42,834 nucleotides of DNA from COMBO-56-21 sp038852315 (GCA_038852315.1 JAWCKF010000014.1:1-42834); one strand, 5' to 3'; counted from the first letter of the stretch, positions 7,164 to 15,372 are shown. Made by a program: numbers and translations. Notes: generated by a model from the letters alone, not told the origin.

Positions 7164-9002
7164 ATGCGGGTCCTGCTCATCCACGCGGACAAGTTCGAGT
7201 ACGAGGTCAAAGAGCCCACGAAGATGGCGGAGGAGATCCCTGAGGGGCACGAGAGAAGGAACGTCTTCAAGGAAACCCTGGTGGCCTTCTCCACCGTCGA
7301 ATCCTCAGATACCGATCCGGATGCCATAGCGGATGTGGCCTCTGCGGACCTTGCCGAGGTGTGTGGCAAGGTCAGGGCGGAGAGCATAGTGCTGTATCCC
7401 TATGCCCATCTCAGTTCACAGCTCGCTCCGCCGGACCTGGCGGTGAGCGTCCTCAAAGCTGTGGAGAAGGCGGTGTCCGCAAAGGGCTTAAAGGTGCACA
7501 GAGCGCCGTTCGGCTGGTACAAGGCCTTCGAGATAAGGTGCAAGGGGCATCCTCTGTCCGAACTCTCCCGGGAGTTCACGGCCGGGCGAGCGGTGACACG
7601 TGAGGAAGTGGTTGAGAAGATATCGAGCGAGTACTTCCTGTTGACGCCCGATGGCGAGGAGATACCTCTGGACATGGAGAAGGTCGAGTCTGTTAAGGCT
7701 CTCGACGACCACCCTTCGCTCAGGAAGTTCATACTCTCGGAGGAGGTGGGGAGGACCGCCGGGCAGGAGCCGCCATCCATAAAGGCCATGCAACGGCTGG
7801 AACTCGTGGACTACGAGGAGGCGAGCGACCGTGGTCATTTCCGTATGTTCCCCAAGGGACATCTCGTATTCCAGCTCCTGGAGAGGTGGGCCGACCAGAT
7901 AGCGACCGAGAGGATAGGGGCGATACAGATAGACACACCCATAATGTACGACTGGTCATTCCCTGACATCAGGAGCCAGGGGATGTCCTTTCACGAGAGA
8001 CACTACACCCTGCGAACGGAGGAGAACAGGGAGTTCGTGCTGAGGTTCGCCGGGGACTTCGGGCTCTTCAGGATGCTGAAGGGTGCGACCCTTAGCTACA
8101 GGAGCCTGCCGCTGCGCATATACGAGTTCTCGAAGAGCTTCAGGCTCGAGCAGAGAGGCGAGCTCACGGGCCTGAAGAGGCTGAGGGCGTTCCACATGCC
8201 GGACGTCCACTGCTTCGTGAAGGACCTGGAGCAGGGCTGGGAGGAGTACGCGCTCCTGTACAAGAACTACTCGGACCTCGCGGACGCCACGGGGGTTGAG
8301 TACGCGGTCGCGTTCAGGATCGTGAGGGAGTTCTACGACAGATACAAGGACAGGCTCATGGAGCTCGTGAGGTACTCGAAGAAAGCCGCGTTGGTGGAGG
8401 TCCTCTCCGAGATGAAACACTACTGGGCCGTGAAGCACGAGTTCCAGGGGATAGACTCCGTGGGCGGGGCCGTCCAGCTCTCGACCGTACAGCTCGACGT
8501 CGAGGACGCTGAGAGGTACGGGATAGTGTACACCGACGCCGACGGGAAGAGGAAGGGGTGCATCATATGCCACTCATCGATCGGGTCGATAGAGCGCTGG
8601 ATATACATGTTGCTGGAGGAGGCGCTCAAGAAGGACAAGCCTGTCCTGCCCTTCTGGCTGGCACCCACCCAGATCAGGCTGATACCCGTCGGGCAGGAGT
8701 ACATCCCCGACTGCGAGAAGCTCGCGGCGTCGCTGGACGCGAGGGTGGACATAGATGACCTCGACGACAAGGTCGGCAAGAAGATAAGGAACGCGGAGAT
8801 GGAGTGGATCAACATGATCATAGTCGTCGGGGAGAAGGAGAGGGCTTCCGGTGTCTACCCCGTGAGGCTTAGGTCGGGCGAGCAGGTCCCCATGACCCTC
8901 GAGCAGCTGAGGGCTGAGGTGAAGAAGCTGTCAGAGGGATATCCCAAAGCGCGGCTGCCGCTGCCGGTGCTTCTGTCGAAAAGGCCCGTGTTCAGGGGCT
9001 GA
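7164..9002 (+). CDS. thrS: Threonyl-tRNA synthetase, archaeal type, with an altered zinc site
   Basis: This 612-residue enzyme charges tRNA-Thr. Residues 1 to about 140 (MRVLLIHADKFEYEV onward) are the archaeal editing domain that removes mis-attached Ser. The class II core follows, with motif 2 around SYRSLPLRIYEFSKSFR and motif 3 around GSIERWIYMLLEEA. The anticodon-binding domain (LPFWLAPTQIRLIPVG onward) closes the protein. Aligned gap-free with the E. coli enzyme from memory, zinc ligand Cys334 falls on Asp298 (in RFAGDFGLF), His385 on His349 (MPDVHCF), and His511 on Cys469 with His470 next to it (ICHSSIGS). The zinc that selects Thr over Val may thus be held by a different ligand set. 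The ATG is nearly leaderless. The gene ends 4 bases before convergent queE. Confidence 0.95.
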   Translation: MRVLLIHADKFEYEVKEPTKMAEEIPEGHERRNVFKETLVAFSTVESSDTDPDAIADVASADLAEVCGKVRAESIVLYPYAHLSSQLAPPDLAVSVLKAVEKAVSAKGLKVHRAPFGWYKAFEIRCKGHPLSELSREFTAGRAVTREEVVEKISSEYFLLTPDGEEIPLDMEKVESVKALDDHPSLRKFILSEEVGRTAGQEPPSIKAMQRLELVDYEEASDRGHFRMFPKGHLVFQLLERWADQIATERIGAIQIDTPIMYDWSFPDIRSQGMSFHERHYTLRTEENREFVLRFAGDFGLFRMLKGATLSYRSLPLRIYEFSKSFRLEQRGELTGLKRLRAFHMPDVHCFVKDLEQGWEEYALLYKNYSDLADATGVEYAVAFRIVREFYDRYKDRLMELVRYSKKAALVEVLSEMKHYWAVKHEFQGIDSVGGAVQLSTVQLDVEDAERYGIVYTDADGKRKGCIICHSSIGSIERWIYMLLEEALKKDKPVLPFWLAPTQIRLIPVGQEYIPDCEKLAASLDARVDIDDLDDKVGKKIRNAEMEWINMIIVVGEKERASGVYPVRLRSGEQVPMTLEQLRAEVKKLSEGYPKARLPLPVLLSKRPVFRG

Positions 9003-9006
9003 GGCT

Positions 9007-9636
9007 TCACCTGTTGTCCTCGTCGCCCCAGATGAATTTGTGCAGCTGGGGCAGGACCCGCACGCTGAGGCCCTCCTTGAGGACCTTCTCGGCGAGCTCC
9101 TTGAGGTCCTTGCCCCCCACCGGGGTGAAGATTACCTCGCACTTGGGCTTGTACTTCTCGATTATCTCCTTCGCGTACTCGTAGTCCGTCTTGTCGGCTA
9201 TCACGAACTTGAGCTGGTCGGTCGGGCCAAGGAGCTCTATGTTGCCGAAGTCCATCTTGTCCATCTCGCCTGAGGACGGGCATTTGATGTCCATGCTTAT
9301 GGTCAGGTTCTCCACACATGGCAGCTCCTCGAGGGAGATCGCGCCGCTGGTCTCGAGAACAAGGTGATAGCCCTCGTCGAGTATGCGCGTTATGAGCTTC
9401 AGCGAATCCTTCTGGGCCAGCGGCTCCCCACCGGTGAGGCAGACATGGTGGCATCCGAGCTCCTTCACCTTGGCCATTATCTCCTCGACGCTCATCTGCT
9501 CCCCCTTGTCGAACGCCTGGGGAGTGTCGCAGTAGGTACACCTGAGAGGACATCCAGAGGTCCGTATGAATGTGGTCGGCGCGCCAATGGTTAGTCCCTC
9601 GCCCTGGAGGGACCTGAAGACGGAGTATATCTTCAC
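9007..9636 (-). CDS. queE: 7-carboxy-7-deazaguanine synthase (radical SAM)
   Basis: QueE contracts 6-carboxytetrahydropterin to 7-carboxy-7-deazaguanine, the step before QueC in preQ0 synthesis. In archaea preQ0 feeds archaeosine in tRNA. The 209-residue protein opens with IYSVFRSLQGEG, has the radical SAM cluster motif CPLRCTYC (Cys-x3-Cys-x2-Cys) near residue 30, and the CLTGGEPL glycine motif for SAM. GTG 9636 is the right start: it follows GAGGTGA and overlaps the queC stop as GTGA. Longer readings run backwards through the queC C-terminus. It is the last gene of queD-queC-queE. Confidence 0.95.
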   Translation of the reverse strand: MKIYSVFRSLQGEGLTIGAPTTFIRTSGCPLRCTYCDTPQAFDKGEQMSVEEIMAKVKELGCHHVCLTGGEPLAQKDSLKLITRILDEGYHLVLETSGAISLEELPCVENLTISMDIKCPSSGEMDKMDFGNIELLGPTDQLKFVIADKTDYEYAKEIIEKYKPKCEVIFTPVGGKDLKELAEKVLKEGLSVRVLPQLHKFIWGDEDNR

Positions 9637-10328
9637 GTCATCACCTCGTACTCCAGCGGATCCTGTATGCCGGCCTCGGAGAACCCCCTGAGCCGCAGCC
9701 TGCACGAGTCGCATGTGCCACACGCCTTGTCCCCGCCGAGGTAGCAGCTCCAAGTGAGCTCCAGGGGGACGCCGAGCCTGACAGCTTCTCGGACGATCTC
9801 GCCCTTTGACATTCGGAGGAGTGGTGCCTCGATCCTGATGCCATGGCCAGACCGCCCGGCCCTAGTTCCCACGTCGAGCGTCCTCTGAAACGCCTGGATG
9901 AACTCAGGCGTACAGTCCGGATAACCGCTGAAATCCACCGAGTTTGCCGCGATGAATATCGCATCGGCGCCTCTGCTCTCAGCGATGGATGAGGCGATGC
10001 TGAGGAAGACGAGGTTCCTCCCTGGGACGTACGTGCTGGGTATCTCCCTGCCGATCTCGTCTCTCGGCCGCCCCCGAGGGACATCTGCGTCTGCTCTGGT
10101 CAGCGCACTGTCCAGATGCTTCCCGAGATCGAGCTCGAGCACGATGTGCTCATCCACAGCGAGCCGTTCAGCCACCATGCTCGCGCTCCTGAGCTCCCGG
10201 GCATGCCTCTGCCCGTAATCGAAAGTCAGCGCTATCACCCTGTAGCCCCTCTCCTTGGCCATCGCGAGGGCCGTAGAGGAATCGAGTCCGCCTGAAAGGA
10301 GTACGACCGCCAAAGGCACGAGCACCAC
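9633..10328 (-). CDS. queC: 7-cyano-7-deazaguanine (preQ0) synthase
   Basis: QueC uses ATP and ammonia to turn 7-carboxy-7-deazaguanine into preQ0. The 231-residue protein has the PP-loop SGGLDSST near residue 12 for ATP, the YVPGRNLVFLS segment near residue 97, and a zinc site built from Cys in SCYLGGDKACGTCDSC near residue 195-210. GTG 10328 is chosen, with a second GTG immediately after it; either gives the same first beta strand. The gene begins 9 bases after queD and overlaps queE by 4 bases, so the three are cotranscribed and probably coupled. Confidence 0.95.
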   Translation of the reverse strand: MVLVPLAVVLLSGGLDSSTALAMAKERGYRVIALTFDYGQRHARELRSASMVAERLAVDEHIVLELDLGKHLDSALTRADADVPRGRPRDEIGREIPSTYVPGRNLVFLSIASSIAESRGADAIFIAANSVDFSGYPDCTPEFIQAFQRTLDVGTRAGRSGHGIRIEAPLLRMSKGEIVREAVRLGVPLELTWSCYLGGDKACGTCDSCRLRLRGFSEAGIQDPLEYEVMT

Positions 10329-10337
10329 CAGACCCTG

Positions 10338-10805
10338 TCAGAGGACCCGCTCGGCCCAGGCGCCCTGCCCGCGCCCCTCGTCGATGCCGATCTCTATCCT
10401 CTTCACGTTCCCGGGAAAATCAACCCTCTTCGTGACCCTGTCCAGGACGAAGCTGGCGAGCATCTCCGCAGATGCCACCTCTATGTCCAGCACTATGCAG
10501 TCGGACCTGGGAAACACGAGCTCTCCCGAGCCCACGTCGTATCTCACGCGCTCCTGTTCGACGGTCACGCGCGGATCCCTCCCGGGGATGATGACTCTGT
10601 GGTCCAGCTCGGATGCGATGCCTCGCAGGAACTCCTTGACGCTGACGAAGTCCATGATCACTCCCCCGGGGCCGACATCGCCGTGGATGGCCATGTTGAT
10701 GGCGTAGTCGTGCCCGTGGAGCCTCCCGCACTTCGAATGGCCTGGGATGACGTGCGTCGCTGAGAATGTGATCTTCGAGCTCCAGCCGTTTATCTCCAAC
10801 CTCAT
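10338..10805 (-). CDS. queD: 6-carboxy-5,6,7,8-tetrahydropterin synthase
   Basis: QueD converts 7,8-dihydroneopterin triphosphate to 6-carboxytetrahydropterin. The 155-residue protein shows the expected zinc ligands His18, His30 and His32 and the nearby catalytic Cys26 in HSKCGRLHGHDY, plus the LDHRVI segment near residue 67 holding a catalytic Asp-His. ATG 10805 is about 30 bases after a TATA-like box at 10832-10838, so the transcript should be leaderless. It heads queD-queC-queE. The GTP cyclohydrolase and the archaeosine transglycosylase are not in the window. Confidence 0.93.
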   Translation of the reverse strand: MRLEINGWSSKITFSATHVIPGHSKCGRLHGHDYAINMAIHGDVGPGGVIMDFVSVKEFLRGIASELDHRVIIPGRDPRVTVEQERVRYDVGSGELVFPRSDCIVLDIEVASAEMLASFVLDRVTKRVDFPGNVKRIEIGIDEGRGQGAWAERVL

Positions 10806-10831
10806 CGCCCGAGGGATAGGCAGGCCGGGCG

Positions 10832-10838
10832 ATATAAT
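10832..10838 (-). promoter_or_regulatory. TATA-like box for queDCE
   Basis: Minus-strand ATTATAT is centred 30 bases before the queD ATG, predicting a leaderless queDCE transcript. It sits next to the mtxX stop, so queDCE may be read separately from the upstream genes on the same strand. Confidence 0.55.
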
Positions 10839-10842
10839 GCTT

Positions 10843-11616
10843 TCAGGGTGCCTCCTTCGAGCCAGACTTCATGACAGCGAGCCTGGCGGCCATGAGCAGA
10901 GAGTCGGAGTAGTCGGACTTCGCCCTCGATGTGTCGACGAAGACCTTCTCCATGTTGACGACGGGTGCCCCGTATGCCCTGCACCCACCCAAGAAATGCA
11001 GCGTCCTGAACATCAGATTCCCCGAGACGCCGTCGGGCGCGACCACCATCTCGTGCCTGGACACGGCGTCCTCCACGAGAATGCCGCAGTGTTCGGCTTT
11101 GACACCTCTGTTCGTCAGCTCTGATGCCAGCCATTCCCCTTCCTTGAGGCTCCGAGCTATCTCGGCCCCGCGGAAACCATCCTCCAGCCTGCCCTTCGAA
11201 AGCACCCCCACGGATGGGCTCCATCCGAGAGGGCTGAAGTAGGAGAGCGCTGCCATGACCATAGATAGACGGGCACGTGCGGTCATGCCCTCGTCGATTC
11301 CAACGGGCAGAAGCATGAACACCCTTCCGGAGGAATCCTGCACGATGGCCGAGCGCATGAGCCTATCCAGTCTGAACGCGCGCTTCAGCTCTCTTATGAC
11401 GGCTGACGAGGACAATGTTCCTCTCACAGCGGCGTCTATCTTGCCCGCGCGAAGGGCAGCGGCGAGGGAAACGGCGCTCTTGAAGCTCCTGAGGTGCAAG
11501 GTGGGTGCGCGTGTCGCAAGCTGTCTAGCGGTGCGTTCGAACGGCTCACCCGACATCCCGATGCCAACCGACACCGAGTCCCGAAGCTCTTCCGCGAGGA
11601 GGTCCTGGATGCCCAT
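10843..11616 (-). CDS. mtxX: MtxX-like protein (phosphotransacetylase/PlsX fold)
   Basis: The 257-residue protein resembles MtxX, a family first noted beside methyltransferase genes in methanogens and also called methanogenesis marker 4. Its sequence fits the phosphate acyltransferase-like fold: VGIGMSGE at the start, the mid-protein GWSPSVGVLSKGRLEDGFRG, then VVAPDGVSGNLMFRTLHFLGG near residue 205, a pattern typical of these folds. The reaction is unknown; methyltransferase activity is only a database-style name. AAGGTGG precedes ATG 11616, and the gene starts 15 bases after dph2 on the same strand, so both are probably cotranscribed. The recognition is from memory of the family and should be searched. 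Confidence 0.7.
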   Translation of the reverse strand: MGIQDLLAEELRDSVSVGIGMSGEPFERTARQLATRAPTLHLRSFKSAVSLAAALRAGKIDAAVRGTLSSSAVIRELKRAFRLDRLMRSAIVQDSSGRVFMLLPVGIDEGMTARARLSMVMAALSYFSPLGWSPSVGVLSKGRLEDGFRGAEIARSLKEGEWLASELTNRGVKAEHCGILVEDAVSRHEMVVAPDGVSGNLMFRTLHFLGGCRAYGAPVVNMEKVFVDTSRAKSDYSDSLLMAARLAVMKSGSKEAP

Positions 11617-11631
11617 GGCGGCCAGCCACCT

Positions 11632-12627
11632 TCAGAGCTCGTCCTCGCTCATCTGGTCGAAGACGTAGTTCTCCCACTTCCGCACGCCGAGGAGTATCTC
11701 AAGCTCCTGGGGGGTGAGAAGCGGCTTGTCGTACATCGCCATGTCGTCGATGGCGATCCTGGGGCAGGCTGTCGAGACGTAGGCGTCGAACCCCAGGGAG
11801 CGCAGCTTCTCAGGGTCGAACTTGTCCATGAGTATGAGGGCCGCGTCCTTCTTCTTCCACCTGAGCAGCTTCCTCAGCTCACGAGCGCGCCTCAACCTCC
11901 TCTGCCCGACCTTCTCGCCGACGATTATCCCGAACAACCTAGCCCTCTCTGCCTTCTCGATCACCGCGTGGCGCTGACGTAGTATCTTCTCCTTGATCTG
12001 GTCGATCTCCCTCGGCTCCTCGAGGTTGGGGTCGAGCACCACGACCTTCTTCCCAGTCGCGAGATGCACACCAAGGGCGTGGAATGCGCCGCTCCCAATC
12101 AGGATGTAGCTGTTGACATCCTTGGCTATCGCGTGCGCCGCAGAGTAGTTGCAGCCGAGCACCTCGCCCGCATGAGATATGCGGCTGTCCCCCTCGGCCA
12201 CCTTAGTCTTGATGCCCATGCTCTCCAGCCCCTCTACCACGTCGTCGATGTCTGTTAGGTGCTGCGAAGTGGCCAGCACCCCAACGGGCTCCTGCAACAG
12301 CCCGACGGCCTTCTTGAGCTGATCGCCCAACGGAACCCTCGACCTGGCTGGGACGAAAATCACGGGCTTCGGGAACCTGAGCGACGGTATCGGGGAGTGG
12401 CCGATGTTCACGATGACGTCGGCCATCTCCACCAGCGAGTTCGGGATGTCGCACGCGCCGAAGCAAGGCTCCGCCACGACCAGGACCTCTGCCCCCGCCT
12501 TGGACTCTATGTCCTCGGCGAACTGATAGGCCCTCCTCTTCAGTCCTTCGGGGACCTGGAGCGCGACTATCCTGGCCTTCAGCCTCTTTATCTCAGCTAT
12601 GGCGCTTGTCAGGTCAACGTCAAACAT
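11632..12627 (-). CDS. dph2: Diphthamide synthase, 3-amino-3-carboxypropyl transferase
   Basis: Dph2 is a non-classical radical SAM enzyme that starts diphthamide formation on a His of elongation factor 2 by adding the 3-amino-3-carboxypropyl group of SAM. The 331-residue protein has the three widely spaced cluster-ligand cysteines of archaeal Dph2: EPCFGACDIP near residue 55, LGCNYSAAHA near residue 158 and TACPRIAIDD near residue 280. ATG 12627 (MFDVDLTSAIAEIK) is preferred; reading further upstream gives an unconserved Arg/Pro-rich stretch. It lies 113 bases downstream of the L10e gene and just before mtxX. Confidence 0.92.
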   Translation of the reverse strand: MFDVDLTSAIAEIKRLKARIVALQVPEGLKRRAYQFAEDIESKAGAEVLVVAEPCFGACDIPNSLVEMADVIVNIGHSPIPSLRFPKPVIFVPARSRVPLGDQLKKAVGLLQEPVGVLATSQHLTDIDDVVEGLESMGIKTKVAEGDSRISHAGEVLGCNYSAAHAIAKDVNSYILIGSGAFHALGVHLATGKKVVVLDPNLEEPREIDQIKEKILRQRHAVIEKAERARLFGIIVGEKVGQRRLRRARELRKLLRWKKKDAALILMDKFDPEKLRSLGFDAYVSTACPRIAIDDMAMYDKPLLTPQELEILLGVRKWENYVFDQMSEDEL

Positions 12628-12740
12628 GGTCGGCCTGCCTGCCGCCCGGCCACGGTCCCGGGAACGGCATCGAGGCCGAGCAGGAGGGGATACGAAGGCG
12701 CACGGTAAAAACGTTTGCTGGTTCAGCGCCGTCTGCGGGC

Positions 12741-13256
12741 TCAGGCAGCTGGCGGAGCGCCCCTCTCGACTTGTATGTAGCACGGGGACGGGATCTTCAC
12801 AGCCGCGCGCTTCAGCGCGAGCTTGGCCGTGTTGAAGTGGTTCTCTGTCGTCTCGAGCGTGATTATCTCCTGCCCGGCCTTCACGCGGGCTGCCGTGCCG
12901 ACGGCTTTCCCGAAGGCGTGCCTCATCCCGTCAGATATCCGGTCCGCGCCCGCACCCGTGGCTATCTTGTTCTCGCGGAGCACGTTGTGCGGGTACACCC
13001 TTATCTTCATGTGATACCCCGTCTGGCCGATCTTCTTCGCGAGGAAGCGGTTGGCGGATATGCGCGCGGCCTCGAGGGCTATGTGCCTTATCTGGCACTG
13101 CTCCGCCACCCTCAATGTCATCCTGACGGGGTAGTCGCCCCTCTTGCCGTGCTCGAACTGCGTGATCCTCGTCGCGGGCACGCCGCCCATGTACTCCCTC
13201 CGGGTGTATGCCTGTCCTTTTATCTCCCTGTACATGCTGCCTGGCTTTCGCGCCAT
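12741..13256 (-). CDS. rpl10e: Ribosomal protein L10e (uL16)
   Basis: This 171-residue large-subunit protein lies at the base of the central protuberance near the tRNA sites. It is the archaeal/eukaryotic L10e form: MARKPGSMYREIKGQAYTRR at the start, RITQFEHGKRGDYPVRMTL near residue 30, the HMKIRVYPHNVLREN segment and the GADRISDGMRHAFGK basic loop. ATG 13256 follows a TATA-like box at 13301-13310 with a leader of about 20 bases. It is divergent from the RNase P gene from the same AT-rich spot. A T-run on the minus strand at 12706-12710 may end its transcript or separate it from dph2. Confidence 0.97.
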   Translation of the reverse strand: MARKPGSMYREIKGQAYTRREYMGGVPATRITQFEHGKRGDYPVRMTLRVAEQCQIRHIALEAARISANRFLAKKIGQTGYHMKIRVYPHNVLRENKIATGAGADRISDGMRHAFGKAVGTAARVKAGQEIITLETTENHFNTAKLALKRAAVKIPSPCYIQVERGAPPAA

Positions 13257-13300
13257 AGGACCACCGTTGCGGGCTTCAGGTCTGCGGGATGATGGTCGTC

Positions 13301-13310
13301 ATATTTAAAA
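13301..13310. promoter_or_regulatory. Shared TATA-like box between rpl10e and rnp4
   Basis: ATATTTAAAA reads as TATA-like on both strands. It is about 49 bases before the L10e ATG and about 26 bases before the likely rnp4 transcript start near 13331, so one box may serve both directions. Confidence 0.55.
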
Positions 13311-13405
13311 CTCACTGAGCAGAACATCGAGCGTGGATAGTGTCTGGCAGGTCCCTGGATGTGGTGTCAACCATTATCTACGCAGAGACTGTTGAGGATG
13401 GAAAG

Positions 13406-13726
13406 ATGAGCAGAAGGTACGTGGGCAAGAGGGATGCGAAGGACATTGCGAAAGAGCGTATAGACAGGCTCTTCTCTCTGGCCGAGCGTGAGGCGCGCGC
13501 GGGCAACGCCGCAAGAGCGAGGCGCTACGTGGCCCTCGCACTGCGTATGGGTGAAAGGCACAAGGTCAGGCCGGGCCACAAGCGGACGTACTGCGGCGAG
13601 TGCCTCACTTACTTCGTCCCACCCAGGAACGTCCGTGTGAGGACTGGTCGGGGCTGGGTATCGATCACCTGCCTGGAGTGCGGGGCGATAGCAAGGTACC
13701 CTCTCTCGGGGAGGGCGAGCGGTTGA
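13406..13726 (+). CDS. rnp4: RNase P protein subunit Rpp21/Rnp4
   Basis: Archaeal RNase P trims the 5' end of tRNA precursors; this subunit binds the specificity half of its RNA. The protein has the family helix KDIAKERIDRLFSLAEREA, a second helix (ARRYVALALRMG), and a zinc ribbon formed by CGEC and CLEC. ATG 13406 (MSRRYVGKRD, preceded by GAGGATGG) gives 106 residues and the usual N-terminus. GTG 13340 is in frame, nearer the predicted transcript start, and would add 22 residues, so the start is uncertain. Its stop overlaps the next gene's TTG by 4 bases. In archaea rnp4 is often next to a YhbY-type gene, as here. Confidence 0.9.
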   Translation: MSRRYVGKRDAKDIAKERIDRLFSLAEREARAGNAARARRYVALALRMGERHKVRPGHKRTYCGECLTYFVPPRNVRVRTGRGWVSITCLECGAIARYPLSGRASG

Positions 13727-14025
13727 ACGGGGCGGAGGGGCCAGACAGAGACGAGATCCTCGAACTCAGGAGGAGGGCGCAGGAGCTCAAGCCGACTGTG
13801 TTCGTGGGGAAGGAGGGCGTCACCAGCAGCGTGGTCCGAGAGCTCTCCCGACAGCTGGAGAAGCAAGGGCTCGTGAAGGCCAAGCTGCTCCACTCGGTCG
13901 AGGGAGAAGTGGGAGAGATCTGCGCGGACCTCGCACGCGCCTCAGGTGCGGCACTGGTTGAAACCAGGGGCAGGACGGCCGTGTTCGTCAAGAAGTCACG
14001 CGCCAGCAAGGCTGAGATTGTTTAA
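13723..14025 (+). CDS. YhbY/CRS1-type RNA-binding protein
   Basis: This single-domain protein of 100 residues belongs to the YhbY/CRM family that binds RNA in ribosome assembly. It shows the ELKPTVFVGKEGVTSSVVREL segment near residues 22-42, which includes the expected glycine-rich loop, and the closing GRTAVFVKKS strand. The start is TTG 13723, overlapping the rnp4 stop and preceded by GGGAGG. The last codon and stop fall inside the serS TATA-like box, so the gene's end doubles as promoter sequence. Confidence 0.85.
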   Translation: MNGAEGPDRDEILELRRRAQELKPTVFVGKEGVTSSVVRELSRQLEKQGLVKAKLLHSVEGEVGEICADLARASGAALVETRGRTAVFVKKSRASKAEIV

Positions 14026-14028
14026 ATA
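14021..14028 (+). promoter_or_regulatory. TATA-like box for serS
   Basis: TTTAAATA is centred about 42 bases before the serS TTG 14066 and predicts a start near 14050. It includes the TAA stop of the yhbY-type gene. GGTGG at 14054-14058 is the likely ribosome site. Confidence 0.55.
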
Positions 14029-14065
14029 CCGACTAGGAGATTGCCAGCGAAGCGGTGGTCTCACC

Positions 14066-15328
14066 TTGCTCGATGCCAAGTTCATAAGGGAGAACGAAGG
14101 GCTCGTCCGCCAGTCGCTGGTCAACAGGAACCACGACGTGGCCGTCCTGGAGAGGTTCCTCGAGCTCGACAGGCGTTGGCGGGCCCTGGTCGAGGAGGGC
14201 AACGCCCTCAGGCAGCGGAGGAACGCGGTGTCCGAGGAGATTCCCAGGCTGCCAGAGGAGCAGAGGCGGACGAAGATAGCCGAGATGAGGTCTATCGCAG
14301 AGAGGATAAAGGAGATCGAGGCGAGCGTCCGCGCGATCGAGAAGGAGAGGGACGACCTCCTCCTGAACATACCGAACATACCCGACCCCACCGTGCCCGT
14401 GGGCAAGCTCGACGAGGGCGACCTGTTCCCGAGGAGCTGGGGGACGAAAAGGGTTTTCGATTTCAAGCCGCTGCCGCACTGGGAGATCGGCGAGAGGCTG
14501 GACATCATCGACTTCGACCGGGGCGCGAAGGTCGCGGGAACGGGGTTCTACGTACTGAAGGGCGACGGCGCGAGGCTGGAGAGGGCGCTCATCAACTACA
14601 TGCTCGACCTGCACCGCGAGCAGGGATACAAGGAGGTCTTCCCACCAGCCATAATCAACAGGAAGGCGTGCATAGGCACGGGCCAGCTCCCGAAGATGCA
14701 CGAGGACATGTACTGGATCGAGAGGGACGACATGTACCTCAATCCCACGGCCGAGGTTCCCGTGACCAACCTGTTCGCGGACGAGATACTCGACAGGAGG
14801 CAGCTGCCCATATACATGACCGCGTACCTCCCATCCTTCAGGCGCGAGGCGGGCAAGCACATCGAGACGAAGGGGATCGCCAGGGTGCACCAGTTCAACA
14901 AGGTCGAGCTTGTGAAGTTCGTGCTCCCGGAGACCTCGTCCGAGGAGCTGGAGCGGCTCACCGCGGATGCTGAGGCGGTCGTCCAGGGCCTGAAGCTGCC
15001 CTACAGGATCCGCCTGCTCTGCACGGGCTCGCTCGGGTTCCACTCCTCCAAGACCTACGACATAGAGGCCTACGCGCCTGGCATGGACCAGTGGCTGGAG
15101 GTGTCGTCCTGCAGCAACTTCAAGGACTTCCAGGCGCGGAGGGCCATGATAAAGTTCAGGCGCGAGCCGCACCTCAAGAGCGAGTTCGTCCACACACTGA
15201 ACGGTTCCGGCATCGCCCTCCCGAGGACCATGGTCTCTGTCCTGGAGAACTATCAGAACAAGGACGGTACCGTGACCGTCCCCGAGGTCCTCAGGCCGTA
15301 CATGAAGGGCACCGAGGTCATAGCGTAG
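14066..15328 (+). CDS. serS: Seryl-tRNA synthetase
   Basis: This 420-residue class II enzyme charges tRNA-Ser, and also tRNA-Sec where present. Residues about 1-110 form the long coiled-coil arm (from MLDAKFIRENEGLVRQSL to KERDDLLLNIPNIPDPTVP). The catalytic core follows: LNPTAEVP, motif 2 around YLPSFRREAG, the VEVSSCSN-like LEVSSCSNFKDFQARR, and motif 3 around NGSGIALPRTMVSVLENYQ. It is the common bacterial-type SerRS, not the rare methanogen form. TTG 14066 is chosen because it directly precedes the conserved N-terminus and follows GGTGG; there is no nearby ATG or GTG. Confidence 0.96.
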   Translation: MLDAKFIRENEGLVRQSLVNRNHDVAVLERFLELDRRWRALVEEGNALRQRRNAVSEEIPRLPEEQRRTKIAEMRSIAERIKEIEASVRAIEKERDDLLLNIPNIPDPTVPVGKLDEGDLFPRSWGTKRVFDFKPLPHWEIGERLDIIDFDRGAKVAGTGFYVLKGDGARLERALINYMLDLHREQGYKEVFPPAIINRKACIGTGQLPKMHEDMYWIERDDMYLNPTAEVPVTNLFADEILDRRQLPIYMTAYLPSFRREAGKHIETKGIARVHQFNKVELVKFVLPETSSEELERLTADAEAVVQGLKLPYRIRLLCTGSLGFHSSKTYDIEAYAPGMDQWLEVSSCSNFKDFQARRAMIKFRREPHLKSEFVHTLNGSGIALPRTMVSVLENYQNKDGTVTVPEVLRPYMKGTEVIA

Positions 15329-15344
15329 AGCGAGTGCCCTGGCC

Positions 15345-15372
15345 TTCTCATTTCTGAGAATCATGCATGATT
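15345..15372. repeat. Two abutting palindromes before a small ORF
   Basis: TTCTCA (15345-15350) and TGAGAA (15355-15360) make a perfect inverted repeat with loop TTTC. It overlaps by two bases a perfect 14-base palindrome, AATCATGCATGATT (15359-15372). They sit between the serS stop and the next TATA-like box. They could be a serS terminator hairpin, an operator for the small gene, or both. Confidence 0.5.

Noticed and set aside
14033..15364. A 443-codon open frame on the minus strand opposite serS.
   Set aside because: serS is unmistakable on the plus strand. The opposite frame has no recognisable motif and is rich in Arg, Glu, His and Leu runs, as expected from the mirrored GC-rich codons.
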